A stretch of 49,588 bases of DNA from Chitinophaga pinensis (GTDB lineage: Bacteria; Bacteroidota; Bacteroidia; B-17B0; Aurantibacillaceae). Of this stretch, positions 34,359-43,635 are shown one piece after another (position 1 is the stretch's first letter; every line of letters begins with the position of its first letter). The translations under genes were made by a program, and so were the position numbers. The DNA lies in contig CAMAPT010000022.1 in the NCBI GenBank assembly GCA_945860225.1, positions 1 through 49,588 of the forward strand, read 5' to 3'. Under the pieces are notes generated by a model, which was not told the origin of the DNA, ran no database searches, and saw only the letters and a program-made list of their open reading frames with translations.

Positions 34359-35405
34359 ATGGGATTATTTGATTTTTTCAGAAAAGATAAAAAAGAAATT
34401 ACAAAAAATGATATTGAAAATAAAGAAAATATCGAGCCGGTTAAGCCTATAATTGTAAAAACGGTAGAACCAAAGGTTGAAAATATAATTACAGAACAAA
34501 CTGAAATTATCCGAGGTGAATCCGTTTATATTTTTGATGGAATAAATCAAGACTTCATTAATAATATTTATTTTATTGACGAAAAACAAAAATCATGCGT
34601 TGTAGATTTTATTAAATCCTTAATTATCAAGTTCAAAATGGATGAAATTAAAGATGAAAAATCTTTTGGTGATATTTTTCATTACAGTCATGAAAAAATT
34701 GAAGATTTTATTGAGGGTTATACTAATAAATATGAAGATTATCATCCTAATTTGAAATTTCCATATTTTAGTATTCAACAATTTTTTTCATTTCACATAA
34801 ATAATACTGTGACACTGAAAAAAAACGGAATAGTAGCTAAAGAAGAAACTAAAAGCCGTGAACTTAAAGTGTCCGAAATCTCAGTAGACGTTTGTAATTT
34901 TAATATACAGAATAAACTACTAAATAAAATTATAGACATTAGTAGTGAAGAAAACATAATTAATGAATGGTTATCTCAAAATATAAAATTTAAATATTAC
35001 GCTTGTTCTTCTCTTATAAATGCTCTAATTAACTATTATTTTGAGTTTAAAGATTATTCTAAAGTTTATAAATTATTAGAAATATTAATCGACAAAACTG
35101 AAGAAGAAGATTATCACAATATTGAAAAAGATTTTCAATCCATTGCTTTTAAATTTTCAGAAATTAATGATAGAGAAAAACAATTAGAATTTTTAATTAA
35201 AGGCATTGATTTTTTAAAAAAATATTGCACAGTACCTAAAACTAAAACAACAGGGAGTATTTATAAAAATCTAATAGAGTTAATGTGTGAAAAAGAAAAT
35301 TACTCTGACGCTATGTCTTTAATTAATGAATTAACTGAGTATAATGCTAATATATCTGTAAAACAACTTAAAGCTAAAGTTGAAAAAAACTTAAATAAAT
35401 CCTAA
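34359..35405 (+). CDS. hypothetical protein, helical repeat-like C-terminus
   Basis: The protein (348 aa) is not recognised. It opens MGLFDFFRKDKKE, followed by a charged low-complexity linker to about residue 50. The rest is mostly alpha-helical and acidic/lysine-rich, and residues about 205-345 have a TPR-like helix-pair rhythm (YFEFKDYSKVYKLLEILID ... EKENYSDAMSLINELTEYN). No signal peptide or membrane segment is present, so it is cytoplasmic. Base composition is even more AT-rich than its neighbours and it sits between degenerate flanks, in line with acquired or orphan DNA. Function unknown. Confidence 0.7.
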   Translation: MGLFDFFRKDKKEITKNDIENKENIEPVKPIIVKTVEPKVENIITEQTEIIRGESVYIFDGINQDFINNIYFIDEKQKSCVVDFIKSLIIKFKMDEIKDEKSFGDIFHYSHEKIEDFIEGYTNKYEDYHPNLKFPYFSIQQFFSFHINNTVTLKKNGIVAKEETKSRELKVSEISVDVCNFNIQNKLLNKIIDISSEENIINEWLSQNIKFKYYACSSLINALINYYFEFKDYSKVYKLLEILIDKTEEEDYHNIEKDFQSIAFKFSEINDREKQLEFLIKGIDFLKKYCTVPKTKTTGSIYKNLIELMCEKENYSDAMSLINELTEYNANISVKQLKAKVEKNLNKS

Positions 35406-35654
35406 GACTATTTTTTATCTATTTAATATCCAAATAGTAATAAAATAGGCAAACAAAAAAAACACAAACAGTGTTCCGATTATGGAGCACTTAACTTAAA
35501 GTTGGAAAATACCGAGGAGAAATGATTTTATTAGAAAATATTCTATTCGTGAAGCTAGCTACTTAAGATGAATTCTCACCATATTTGACCTTTAATTTAT
35601 TCCTATATACAATCTTAATCTTTTCTTATTATAGAGAACATATAAGATTAGAAC

Positions 35655-38150
35655 TTAAAATTTTGCTTGTAATTTTAAATTCAAGGTTCTTCTCGTTAAA
35701 TAATTAGGCACCGCATATTGTCGGTTAGTCACATCTGTAATCCAAGTGTAAGAAACAGTATTATTGACCTGAAGTAAATTAAACACTTCTAAACTTACAA
35801 AAAGCCCTTTTAAATGATGAAATGGATTTTGCTTGGGTAATTGATGATTCTCATGGATAATTTGATACGCAAATCCTATATCAACTCGTCTATAAGGAGG
35901 CATCCTAAATACCTGTTTCCAGCGCTGGTGATCAGGAGGACCAAAAGGTAAACCGGAACCAAATTGTAAATTTAAATACATTTTACAAGAAGGTAGTTTT
36001 GGTATATAGTCTTGAAAAAACATACCAAATGTAAAACGCTGATCGGATGGACGAGGAATATAACCCGGATAAACCACACTACTATCAACTGGCTTGTTAT
36101 TAAATGTAAATCCGTTTATAATCGTATCTCCATCACTGTTAAAATAAATTACCTTACGGTCATTATCAATATTCTCCATTACTTTTAAAAAACCGAGTGT
36201 AGCCCAAGACTCTATGCCTTTTATAAATTCACCATTTATACGCACATCTGCTCCAGTTGCATATCCTACAGCATTGTTTTGAGCAAAATAACGAATCCTG
36301 GTATTATCAATTTCATAGGGAATTAAATCTTTCATTTCTTTATAAAATGTAGCAAGAATAATTTTAAACGGTCGTTTCCACATCCTTAAATTATAATCAC
36401 CTGATAATAAATAATGGATAGACTGTTGGGCTTTAATATTTGCATTAAGTTTTCCATCAAATCCGCGCATTTCGCGGTAAAATGGAGGTTGATAATAATA
36501 GCCCCATGATGCCTTGAATACAATATCTCGTTTCCAATTTGGTTTAAAAGAAAGGGTTGTTCGTGGTGAAACAACAGTTTGTTCGTTAAAATCCCAATGA
36601 TTGACTCTAAGACCAGCAGTTAAAGTTAATAACGAGGAGTCTGGCAATTGCTGATCGAAAATATACTGAATGTAACCTTGGATACGATTAGTTTTAAGGT
36701 TGATACTGGATTTTACAACATCTAATAAATTAATTTCTGTCGGACTATACGGGCTTACATAGCCTGCTGAATCGACTGTTTTCCATTCACTTAATTTATC
36801 ATTAATAATTTCATGCTGATAACGCCCTCCCCATAATAGCTGATTATGTAAATTTATTACTCTTGTGCCTTTGTGTTCAATATTAAATACGGAAGCTTCT
36901 ATGCTATTTCTTCCGTTGTTTAAAAAAGTTCCTATTCCCCTATTGAATGCAACCTGACCAAAATTATCTTTTCCAAAATCAGCTTCCAATTGATCTACAA
37001 AATATTGACCTTGCACGGTATATTTTTCCTCCTCATTAGCTTGATATGCTGATGTTATGAGTTTCAATTTGGTTTTTGAATTTGGTTTATATGTGGTCGA
37101 CATTCCTCCCATAATAGTAGCATATTGCATCAATTCACGGCCATCAAAATACACACTTAGCCTTACTGCATTATTCACTGTACCAAAAGTTGTTTCCCTA
37201 TTTGCAGGAATAACCAAATACTGATTATTTGCCACATTTCCCAAAAATTCAATACTCCACTTTTCATTTAATGAAAAAGTTAAGAATGTTTGAATATCAT
37301 AAAAACGTGGGCGATATTCGCCTTTGGTATCCATTCCTTTTAACAAATAAGTATTTGATTTATAACGCGAGCCTATACTCCAAGCTAAAACTCTATTTTT
37401 TGACACACCTTGTAAATGCATACCTCCTCCGAGTAAACTTCCACTAACAGTACCTTCAAATTTTAAAGGCTTTTTATAAGTGATATCCAATACAGACGAT
37501 AATTTATCGCCATACTTAGCCTCAAATCCTCCCGCTGAAAAATTAATATTACTCACCATGTCCGGATTGGCAAAACTCAATCCTTCTTGCTGTCCACTTC
37601 TTACTAAAAATGGACGATACACCTCTATATCATTTACATAAACTAAATTTTCATCAAAATTACCTCCCCTTACCGAATAACCACTACTTAATTCATTATT
37701 ACTACTCACACCTATCTGAGTCTTAATTATATCCTCAATATTTCCGCTTGCACTTGGAATGTAAAAAATGTTTTTGGGATCTATACGAGAAACTTCCTGA
37801 CTTCGATTTTCAGAAACAACATCTATAACTCCAATAGTATGTTTAGCTAACATTTTTGGGCTATAGGTAATCTTATCTCCTTCTTTAAGTTTAAATTTTT
37901 GATTAATTGTTTTATAACTAATATTATAAACAGAAATCGTCATTTCTTTACCCGACTCTACTGTTAATGTATAATGACCATTTAAATCGGTCGTTGTATT
38001 TGATTTTGCATCTTCCAAAACCCTAATTTGAACATCTGGAATTCCAACGCCCTCTTCGTCTTTAATTATTCCGGAAAGAGTACCTGTTTGAGCAAATGAA
38101 ACACATGTCAAAAAAATTAACAGAAGAATATAAGAATATGTTTGTTTCAC
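35655..38150 (-). CDS. TonB-dependent receptor with carboxypeptidase-like N-terminus
   Basis: This outer-membrane transporter (831 aa) takes up an unknown ligand using TonB energy. A signal peptide ends near residue 21 (SFAQ). Next come a carboxypeptidase-regulatory-like domain (about 22-105, GTLSGIIKDEEG ... LNGHYTL), a plug domain (about 115-230, SGYSVRGGNFDENLVYVNDIEV) and a beta-barrel ending in LQAKF, with the aromatic last residue expected for barrel assembly. No SusD partner is adjacent. It follows, by 99 bases, a small protein with the same kind of N-terminal domain. Confidence 0.9.
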   Translation of the reverse strand: MKQTYSYILLLIFLTCVSFAQTGTLSGIIKDEEGVGIPDVQIRVLEDAKSNTTTDLNGHYTLTVESGKEMTISVYNISYKTINQKFKLKEGDKITYSPKMLAKHTIGVIDVVSENRSQEVSRIDPKNIFYIPSASGNIEDIIKTQIGVSSNNELSSGYSVRGGNFDENLVYVNDIEVYRPFLVRSGQQEGLSFANPDMVSNINFSAGGFEAKYGDKLSSVLDITYKKPLKFEGTVSGSLLGGGMHLQGVSKNRVLAWSIGSRYKSNTYLLKGMDTKGEYRPRFYDIQTFLTFSLNEKWSIEFLGNVANNQYLVIPANRETTFGTVNNAVRLSVYFDGRELMQYATIMGGMSTTYKPNSKTKLKLITSAYQANEEEKYTVQGQYFVDQLEADFGKDNFGQVAFNRGIGTFLNNGRNSIEASVFNIEHKGTRVINLHNQLLWGGRYQHEIINDKLSEWKTVDSAGYVSPYSPTEINLLDVVKSSINLKTNRIQGYIQYIFDQQLPDSSLLTLTAGLRVNHWDFNEQTVVSPRTTLSFKPNWKRDIVFKASWGYYYQPPFYREMRGFDGKLNANIKAQQSIHYLLSGDYNLRMWKRPFKIILATFYKEMKDLIPYEIDNTRIRYFAQNNAVGYATGADVRINGEFIKGIESWATLGFLKVMENIDNDRKVIYFNSDGDTIINGFTFNNKPVDSSVVYPGYIPRPSDQRFTFGMFFQDYIPKLPSCKMYLNLQFGSGLPFGPPDHQRWKQVFRMPPYRRVDIGFAYQIIHENHQLPKQNPFHHLKGLFVSLEVFNLLQVNNTVSYTWITDVTNRQYAVPNYLTRRTLNLKLQAKF

Positions 38151-38249
38151 TGAACCGAAATAACGTGAGCGTATTACAAATATTGCAAAAAGAAATGGAA
38201 TTTAATGGTTCTTCACCATTACCATGTTAAATATAGAATGCATTTGAAG

Positions 38250-38888
38250 TTATTTTATCTTCAATTTTCCTTTTCTCCAGGCATCTATGAACTGTGCCCA
38301 AGCAACCGGATTAAGCAAACTTACACTTGGATATTGACCTGCCTGATACAGACGCGTGTACTGCTGTTGCATCCTGACTCTATAATTAGCCGCAGCATCC
38401 ATTGTCCCTCCTTTTATAGAGGCCCTCACATCTTCATTATCCATATTTTTATAGGCGCGCTCTATATCGGTATCACTTAAATCTAAATTCAAAATAGCTC
38501 GTTTAAATTGTTCTTTACTAGGCCAAGGATATACATTGACAGTTGCCAATTGAATTGTGTCTTTAGTCAAAATTTGAATAATTGAATAATGCTTTCCAGA
38601 TAATGTATCTGATAGCAGATAGGATTTATTTTTATGATTAACCGAAAAAAACTGCATCTCATCACCCGGTCTGGCTACAATAGTAAAAAAACCATAAAAG
38701 TCGCTCACTGTTCCGGAACGTGTACCTTTTAACATAATAGAAACAAACGGTAAGGGTTGCAAACTATCATCTAGTACTACGCCTGAAATTTGCAAGTATT
38801 TATCAGGCATTTTAGATTGGTTTATTTTGGTTTGAGAAAAACCTAATATAAACGAGCAGCTTAAAATTAGTAAAAGAAAATATTTCAT
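38250..38888 (-). CDS. exported protein with carboxypeptidase-regulatory-like domain
   Basis: The protein (212 aa) has a signal peptide (MKYFLLLILSCSFILGFSQ) followed by a beta-sandwich regulatory-like domain (LQISGVVLDDSLQPLPFVSI ... VSDFYGFFTI). The C-terminal part (about 120-212) is helical and resembles a known Bacteroidota type that ends in VAWAQFIDAWRKGK. It probably acts in the periplasm or outer membrane, possibly with the TonB receptor encoded after it. Its exact function is unknown. Confidence 0.78.
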   Translation of the reverse strand: MKYFLLLILSCSFILGFSQTKINQSKMPDKYLQISGVVLDDSLQPLPFVSIMLKGTRSGTVSDFYGFFTIVARPGDEMQFFSVNHKNKSYLLSDTLSGKHYSIIQILTKDTIQLATVNVYPWPSKEQFKRAILNLDLSDTDIERAYKNMDNEDVRASIKGGTMDAAANYRVRMQQQYTRLYQAGQYPSVSLLNPVAWAQFIDAWRKGKLKIK

Positions 38889-39058
38889 TTGTAAATTTTT
38901 ATTTCTATTAAATTGTCATATAATATATGCAATGTATCTTAATTGATTATTTGTTTTTCGGTAAACATGAATAAAACTCATAATAGTAAATTAACAAAAT
39001 TAATTCGATGTCTTAAAATGATTCATCTCAGTTTTATACACACAATAATTTAAAAATA

Positions 39059-39097
39059 AAAAATCCCCAGGTAGTTTAATCATACCTGGGGATTTTT
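39059..39097 (-). terminator. terminator after the thiolase gene
   Basis: A perfect stem of at least 13 bp (39061-39073 with 39083-39095) has a 9-base loop. On the minus strand it is followed by a T-rich tract. It lies 19 bases after the thiolase stop and is symmetric enough to work both ways. Confidence 0.85.
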
Positions 39098-39115
39098 ATA
39101 AACTCATTTCCTAAA

Positions 39116-40294
39116 TCAAACATTTTCAATAACAATAGCACTAGCACCGCCACCGCCATTACAAATGGCTGCACCACCTAACTTAGCATTGTTTTGTTTT
39201 AATACATTTATTAGAGTAACTACTATACGAGCACCTGAACAGCCTAATGGATGGCCCAATGATACTGCACCTCCATTAACATTTACCTTTTCAGGATTTA
39301 AGTTCATTAATTTGGTGTTAGCTAAACCAACAACAGAGAATGCTTCGTTTAATTCAAAAAAGTCAATATCATTCACTTTTAAATTTACTTTTTCGGCTGC
39401 CTTATTTAGTGCCAAAGCAGGCGAAGTTGTAAACCATTCAGGTGCTTGGGCAGCATCTGCATAAGATTTAATTTTAGCTAATGGTTTCAATCCTAATTCA
39501 TCGGCTTTTTCCTTACTCATTAACACTAGAGCAGCAGCCCCATCGTTCATGGTAGAAGCATTTGCCGCAGTTACTGTTCCATCTTTAGCAAATACAGGTT
39601 TTAAACCAGGTATCTTTTCAAACTTCACATTTTTATATTCTTCGTCTTCTGCAAACAATACGGTTCCTTTTTTAGAAACAATTTCTACGGGAACAATTTC
39701 TTCTTTAAATTTACCTGAAGCCCATGCCGCAGCAGAACGCCTATAGGATTCGATAGCAAAGGCATCTTGATCTTCTCTGGAAAAATTATGCTCCTTAGCA
39801 CATAATTCTGCGCAATTACCCATTGGCACCTTACCATAAACATCCGTTAATCCATCTTTCACCAAACCATCAATCACTACTCCATTACCGTATTTTGCTC
39901 CCCATCGGTTCGTTTCTAAATAAAAAGGAACTTGACTCATACTCTCCATACCACCGGCAACTATGATATCTGCATCTCCGGTCATAATAGACTGTGCCGC
40001 CATCATAATTGATTTCATTCCACTTGCACATACCTTGTTAACTGTTGTACAAACTACACTATCTGGCAAACCAGCAAATTTAGCAGCCTGACGAGCAGGT
40101 GCCTGTCCAAGGTTTGCTTGCAATACAGAGCCCATAAACACTTCATTTACAAGCTTTGGATCTAATTTTATCTTATCTAAAGCACCCTTAATGGCAACCG
40201 CACCCAATTTTGTGGCAGAAAAACCAGCTATAGTGCCCCCAAAAGAACCCAAGGGTGTTCTCACTGCTGAAACGATGTAAACTTCTTTATTCAT
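39116..40294 (-). CDS. acetyl-CoA C-acetyltransferase (thiolase)
   Basis: This thiolase II (392 aa) joins or cleaves acyl-CoA with acetyl-CoA, in fatty-acid breakdown or acetoacetyl-CoA formation. The catalytic Cys89 ([10 protein letters not shown]), His348 ([12 protein letters not shown]) and Cys378 ([10 protein letters not shown]) are all present, and the length is standard. It is a single-gene unit with its own promoter-like element and terminator. Substrate chain length cannot be set from sequence; FadA- or AtoB-like roles are both possible. Confidence 0.94.
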   Translation of the reverse strand: MNKEVYIVSAVRTPLGSFGGTIAGFSATKLGAVAIKGALDKIKLDPKLVNEVFMGSVLQANLGQAPARQAAKFAGLPDSVVCTTVNKVCASGMKSIMMAAQSIMTGDADIIVAGGMESMSQVPFYLETNRWGAKYGNGVVIDGLVKDGLTDVYGKVPMGNCAELCAKEHNFSREDQDAFAIESYRRSAAAWASGKFKEEIVPVEIVSKKGTVLFAEDEEYKNVKFEKIPGLKPVFAKDGTVTAANASTMNDGAAALVLMSKEKADELGLKPLAKIKSYADAAQAPEWFTTSPALALNKAAEKVNLKVNDIDFFELNEAFSVVGLANTKLMNLNPEKVNVNGGAVSLGHPLGCSGARIVVTLINVLKQNNAKLGGAAICNGGGGASAIVIENV

Positions 40295-40323
40295 TTTAAG
40301 TATTGTATTTTAAAGTTATATGC

Positions 40324-40331
40324 CAAATGTA
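40324..40331 (-). promoter_or_regulatory. -7 box for the thiolase gene
   Basis: The minus strand reads TACATTTG, a full TAnnTTTG match 30 bases before the ATG. The -33 TTG is not seen. Confidence 0.45.
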
Positions 40332-40523
40332 ACACATAGAATGATGTTTGGTTTTCTGTTAGTCTAAAAGTGATTAACATTTTTATCAGCAATTAACAAT
40401 TATTATGTTCTGATTTATTTACTTAAAAAGCGCTATTTAGTTCTACAAGTACATTTATCAAATTATTAGGTGATATTAAGATAATTTATCATTCTTAGGT
40501 AAGATTATACTCATATAAAAATA

Positions 40524-40531
40524 TACCTTTG
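40524..40531 (+). promoter_or_regulatory. -7 box for the metallophosphoesterase gene
   Basis: TACCTTTG matches TAnnTTTG and lies 19 bases before the ATG at 40551, so the leader would be short. No exact TTG lies 20 bases upstream. Confidence 0.45.
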
Positions 40532-40550
40532 GTTAATCATAGTTTGACAT

Positions 40551-41807
40551 ATGCTTTTTTTCAGATTTTTATTGTTTTTTATTGTGGTCGCATTGGTCGA
40601 AATTTATTTTTTACAAGCTCTTAAAACCATCACACTTGATTATACTTTAACCAAAAAGAAATTTATCTTATCAATAGCCTACGTGTTATTATTTTTTAAT
40701 CTCTTTATTGTTTTTGTGGCCATGTTTTATCCTCCTCCACAATGGAATATGGTTTTTAGATTTGTGGCGGCAATTGGTTTGATTTTTTTTATATGTAAAC
40801 TCATAGGGAGTTCGTTTTTAGTGATGGACGACCTAGTACGTTTATTTAAATGGGTTATTAAACTTTTTAAAAAAACACCTACTTCGGTCTTAAAAGATAA
40901 TTCGGAACCAATTAGTAGAATGAAATTTTTTAGCCAATTAGCTGTTACTTTTACTATTATTCCAGCGGTATCCTTTATTTATGGAATGGTAAGAGGCGCT
41001 TATAAATACAGAATTCATAAAGTAAAAGTAACAGCACATAATTTACCGGAAGCTTTCGAAGGTTTCAAAATTGTTCACTTGTCAGATATTCATTGTGGAA
41101 GTTTTATGGACACAAAACCTCTCATAAAAGCATTTGATTTGGTGATGGAACAACAACCGGATGCTATTTTTTTTACAGGCGATTTGGTAAATAACGAAAC
41201 TAAAGAAACAGAGCCTCATTTAGAAACCTATAAGCGATTGAAGGCTCCATTTGGGGTCTATTCTTGTTTGGGGAATCATGATTATGGTGATTATGTTGTT
41301 TGGGACAGCCCTGAGGCCAAATTAAAAAACCTCAACGATTTAAAGAAAGTGCATGAGCAATCTGGTTGGAGATTATTAATGAATGAGCATGTGGCTATTG
41401 AAAAAAATGGGCAAAAAATAGGCATTCTAGGTATTGAAAATTGGGGTGGAAACCTACGTTTTCCTAGATACGGAAGATTAGATTATGCGCACGAGGGCTC
41501 TGAACAATATCCTTTTAAAATTTTATTATCCCACGACCCTTCTCATTGGGATGTTCAGGTTAGTAAGGATGAGCGATTCAATGATATCGACCTTACTTTA
41601 AGCGGGCATACGCACGGTATGCAATTTGGAATTGAAATTCCCGGATTTAAATGGAGTCCTTCTCAATACATTTACAAACAATGGGCAGGATTGTATAAAA
41701 AAGATAACCAATATTTATACGTCAATCGAGGTTTAGGATTTTTAGGTTATCCCGGACGCTTAGGTATTTGGCCAGAAATTACGGTCATTGAATTAAGCAG
41801 GAGCTAA
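40551..41807 (+). CDS. membrane-anchored metallophosphoesterase, YkuE-like
   Basis: The protein (418 aa) starts with three or four hydrophobic helices (about 1-95, plus one near 120-145), then a calcineurin-type phosphoesterase domain. The two-metal site motifs are complete: LSDIHCGSFMD, TGDLVNNE, LGNHDYGD, LLSHDPSHW and SGHTHGMQFG. Family members cleave phosphoesters of lipids or nucleotides at the membrane. The gene ends 4 bases from the convergent amidase gene, so the two transcripts must overlap at their ends. Confidence 0.9.
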   Translation: MLFFRFLLFFIVVALVEIYFLQALKTITLDYTLTKKKFILSIAYVLLFFNLFIVFVAMFYPPPQWNMVFRFVAAIGLIFFICKLIGSSFLVMDDLVRLFKWVIKLFKKTPTSVLKDNSEPISRMKFFSQLAVTFTIIPAVSFIYGMVRGAYKYRIHKVKVTAHNLPEAFEGFKIVHLSDIHCGSFMDTKPLIKAFDLVMEQQPDAIFFTGDLVNNETKETEPHLETYKRLKAPFGVYSCLGNHDYGDYVVWDSPEAKLKNLNDLKKVHEQSGWRLLMNEHVAIEKNGQKIGILGIENWGGNLRFPRYGRLDYAHEGSEQYPFKILLSHDPSHWDVQVSKDERFNDIDLTLSGHTHGMQFGIEIPGFKWSPSQYIYKQWAGLYKKDNQYLYVNRGLGFLGYPGRLGIWPEITVIELSRS

Positions 41808-41811
41808 AACA

Positions 41812-43539
41812 TTATTGAATTATTTTTTTTGCTTCAGCAACGGTTATACGTATTCCATTATTAAACGCTACAACAAAACAGTCTTTATAGCCCAATTCTC
41901 TCATAAGAACTTGCTGTTTAATAGCATCTTCAACACGACTGTAACTACCAGAAGTATATTTATACAATAAGCCATCCTGATAAAACGAAACCTCAGAAAC
42001 ATTTGTATACTTTGTCTTCACATCATATTGTTTGTCGCTACTTGCAAATTGTACCTTAAACACAATACCAACATTGGTCTTTGATATAGGCGCAACAATC
42101 TCTGATTTTGCCATTTCTTGTTTAAGAGGTTCAGGTTGTTGTTTTTCCTGCTCCATTTTTTTCATAATGTTGCCTATTTCTCTTATTTTAATGGAGGCAT
42201 ATCCATTATCAGGGGTTTCAAAAGGCTGCGCTTTTTGATATAAAACAATGGCTTCTTCATATTTTTTATTTTTAAAATTAATATCAGCCATCGCAATATA
42301 TTGTTTATATCGGTTATCCTCCTCTTCGTGTTTATTTAACTTTGCTTGTTCTTTTGCCAGCGAATCAGCTTTTGCCTTTTTTCTATCAGCTTCTAATTTT
42401 ATCTTTTGTTCTGCCGCCAACTTTTCTTTTTCCTTTATTTCTGCCATTTGCCGATCCTTTTCAACCTCCAATTCTCTCGCTTTAACATCGTCCTTTTCTT
42501 TAATAGCAACGGTTGATTGAATTTCATCCGACTTATTTAATTGTTCTGTCACGCTAGTTACTTGATTTTCATTTGATGCTTGATAAGTTTCTCGTTCTAA
42601 TGGCATCTGATTCTCTATGTCATCATTGTAAGTTAACTTAACACCCTCTTGTTCATCCTTGTATTTTCTGAATGCTCTGAACAAACAAGCGCCCAAATAG
42701 GCCTGACCTTTTTCTGAACCTAAAAATTTCTCTTCTTGAGGATTCGTTAAGTAACCTATTTCAGTTAAAACACTAGGCATGGATGTTCTCCATAAAACCC
42801 ATATACTTTGCCTGTGTACACCCTTATCTACTCTGCCTGCTTTTTTTGAGTACTGTTCCTGAATTTTTAAAGCCAACCCGGCACTTTGAAGCACATAATC
42901 AGACGTATAATTACTCATGATAATATAACTCTCTTCACTATTAGGGTCAAATCCTTTATATTTTGTCTGATAATTATCTTCTAATAACATAGCAGAGTTT
43001 TCCCTCTGAGCGACTTTCATTTTACCTTCCTCGTTTTTTAGCCCCATGACGTATGTCTCTGCCCCATAAGGCTCAGGATTAGATGTTTCAACAACAATAA
43101 CTTTGCCCTTAGAGTTTTTAAATGTCTTTGGACGCATATTACCAGTTTTCTTATCCTTAATCATAATCGGCTTTCCGGCAGCATTACAATGAATCGATAT
43201 AAATAAATCCGCATTATTATCATTTGCTATCTTAGCCCTATCTTCTAATTCCACAAACACATCTGTTTTTCTGGTAAAAATCACCTTCACGTCTTTCATG
43301 TTTTCTTCGATGAGTTTTCCAAATCTAAGAGCCACGGCTAACGCCACTTCTTTTTCCTTACAAGAAACGCCGCTACATCCAGGGTCTTTACCTCCATGTC
43401 CCGGATCAATCACTATGACTTTCACTTTCTTTTTTGGTTCATCCTTTGGTGTGCTAAATGAACAAAAAACAAACATAATGACTGTCTGTAACACCAGTAA
43501 CAACAACAAACCTCTATATCTTTCTTGTATGATTACCAT
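41812..43539 (-). CDS. N-acetylmuramoyl-L-alanine amidase with SPOR-like C-terminus
   Basis: This cell-wall hydrolase (575 aa) removes peptides from glycan strands. After an N-terminal hydrophobic export segment (about 10-28), the Amidase_3 domain shows the zinc ligands His (IDPGHGGKD), Glu (KEKEVAL) and His (FISIHCNA), and catalytic Glu (VLTEIGYLTNPQEE). A lysine/glutamate-rich coiled coil follows (about 335-415), then a TPR-like stretch, then a SPOR-like domain (about 495-570) that would target septal peptidoglycan. I chose the ATG at 43539; a TTG 15 bases earlier gives a less likely start. It is divergent from the LptD-like gene. Confidence 0.9.
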   Translation of the reverse strand: MVIIQERYRGLLLLLVLQTVIMFVFCSFSTPKDEPKKKVKVIVIDPGHGGKDPGCSGVSCKEKEVALAVALRFGKLIEENMKDVKVIFTRKTDVFVELEDRAKIANDNNADLFISIHCNAAGKPIMIKDKKTGNMRPKTFKNSKGKVIVVETSNPEPYGAETYVMGLKNEEGKMKVAQRENSAMLLEDNYQTKYKGFDPNSEESYIIMSNYTSDYVLQSAGLALKIQEQYSKKAGRVDKGVHRQSIWVLWRTSMPSVLTEIGYLTNPQEEKFLGSEKGQAYLGACLFRAFRKYKDEQEGVKLTYNDDIENQMPLERETYQASNENQVTSVTEQLNKSDEIQSTVAIKEKDDVKARELEVEKDRQMAEIKEKEKLAAEQKIKLEADRKKAKADSLAKEQAKLNKHEEEDNRYKQYIAMADINFKNKKYEEAIVLYQKAQPFETPDNGYASIKIREIGNIMKKMEQEKQQPEPLKQEMAKSEIVAPISKTNVGIVFKVQFASSDKQYDVKTKYTNVSEVSFYQDGLLYKYTSGSYSRVEDAIKQQVLMRELGYKDCFVVAFNNGIRITVAEAKKIIQ

Positions 43540-43571
43540 AAAAATAATTACCAATTAAAACGAGTAATTGT

Positions 43572-43579
43572 TAGCTTTG
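43572..43579 (+). promoter_or_regulatory. -7 box for the LptD-like gene
   Basis: TAGCTTTG matches TAnnTTTG in the 96-base divergent gap. The transcript would begin near 43585 and has no ATG before the coding frame begins. Confidence 0.4.
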
Positions 43580-43635
43580 CGAAATAGTAAATTTAATCTC
43601 AAGAAGCTATTACAGCAGTTAAACATATCTTTTTT

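Noticed and set aside
38204-38220. terminator between the small exported protein and the TonB receptor gene
   Set aside because: The stem is only 6 bp and the following T-content on the minus strand is broken, so cotranscription remains likely.
35655-38888. SusC/SusD-type polysaccharide utilisation locus
   Set aside because: The receptor has no SusD lipoprotein partner and no glycoside hydrolases nearby.
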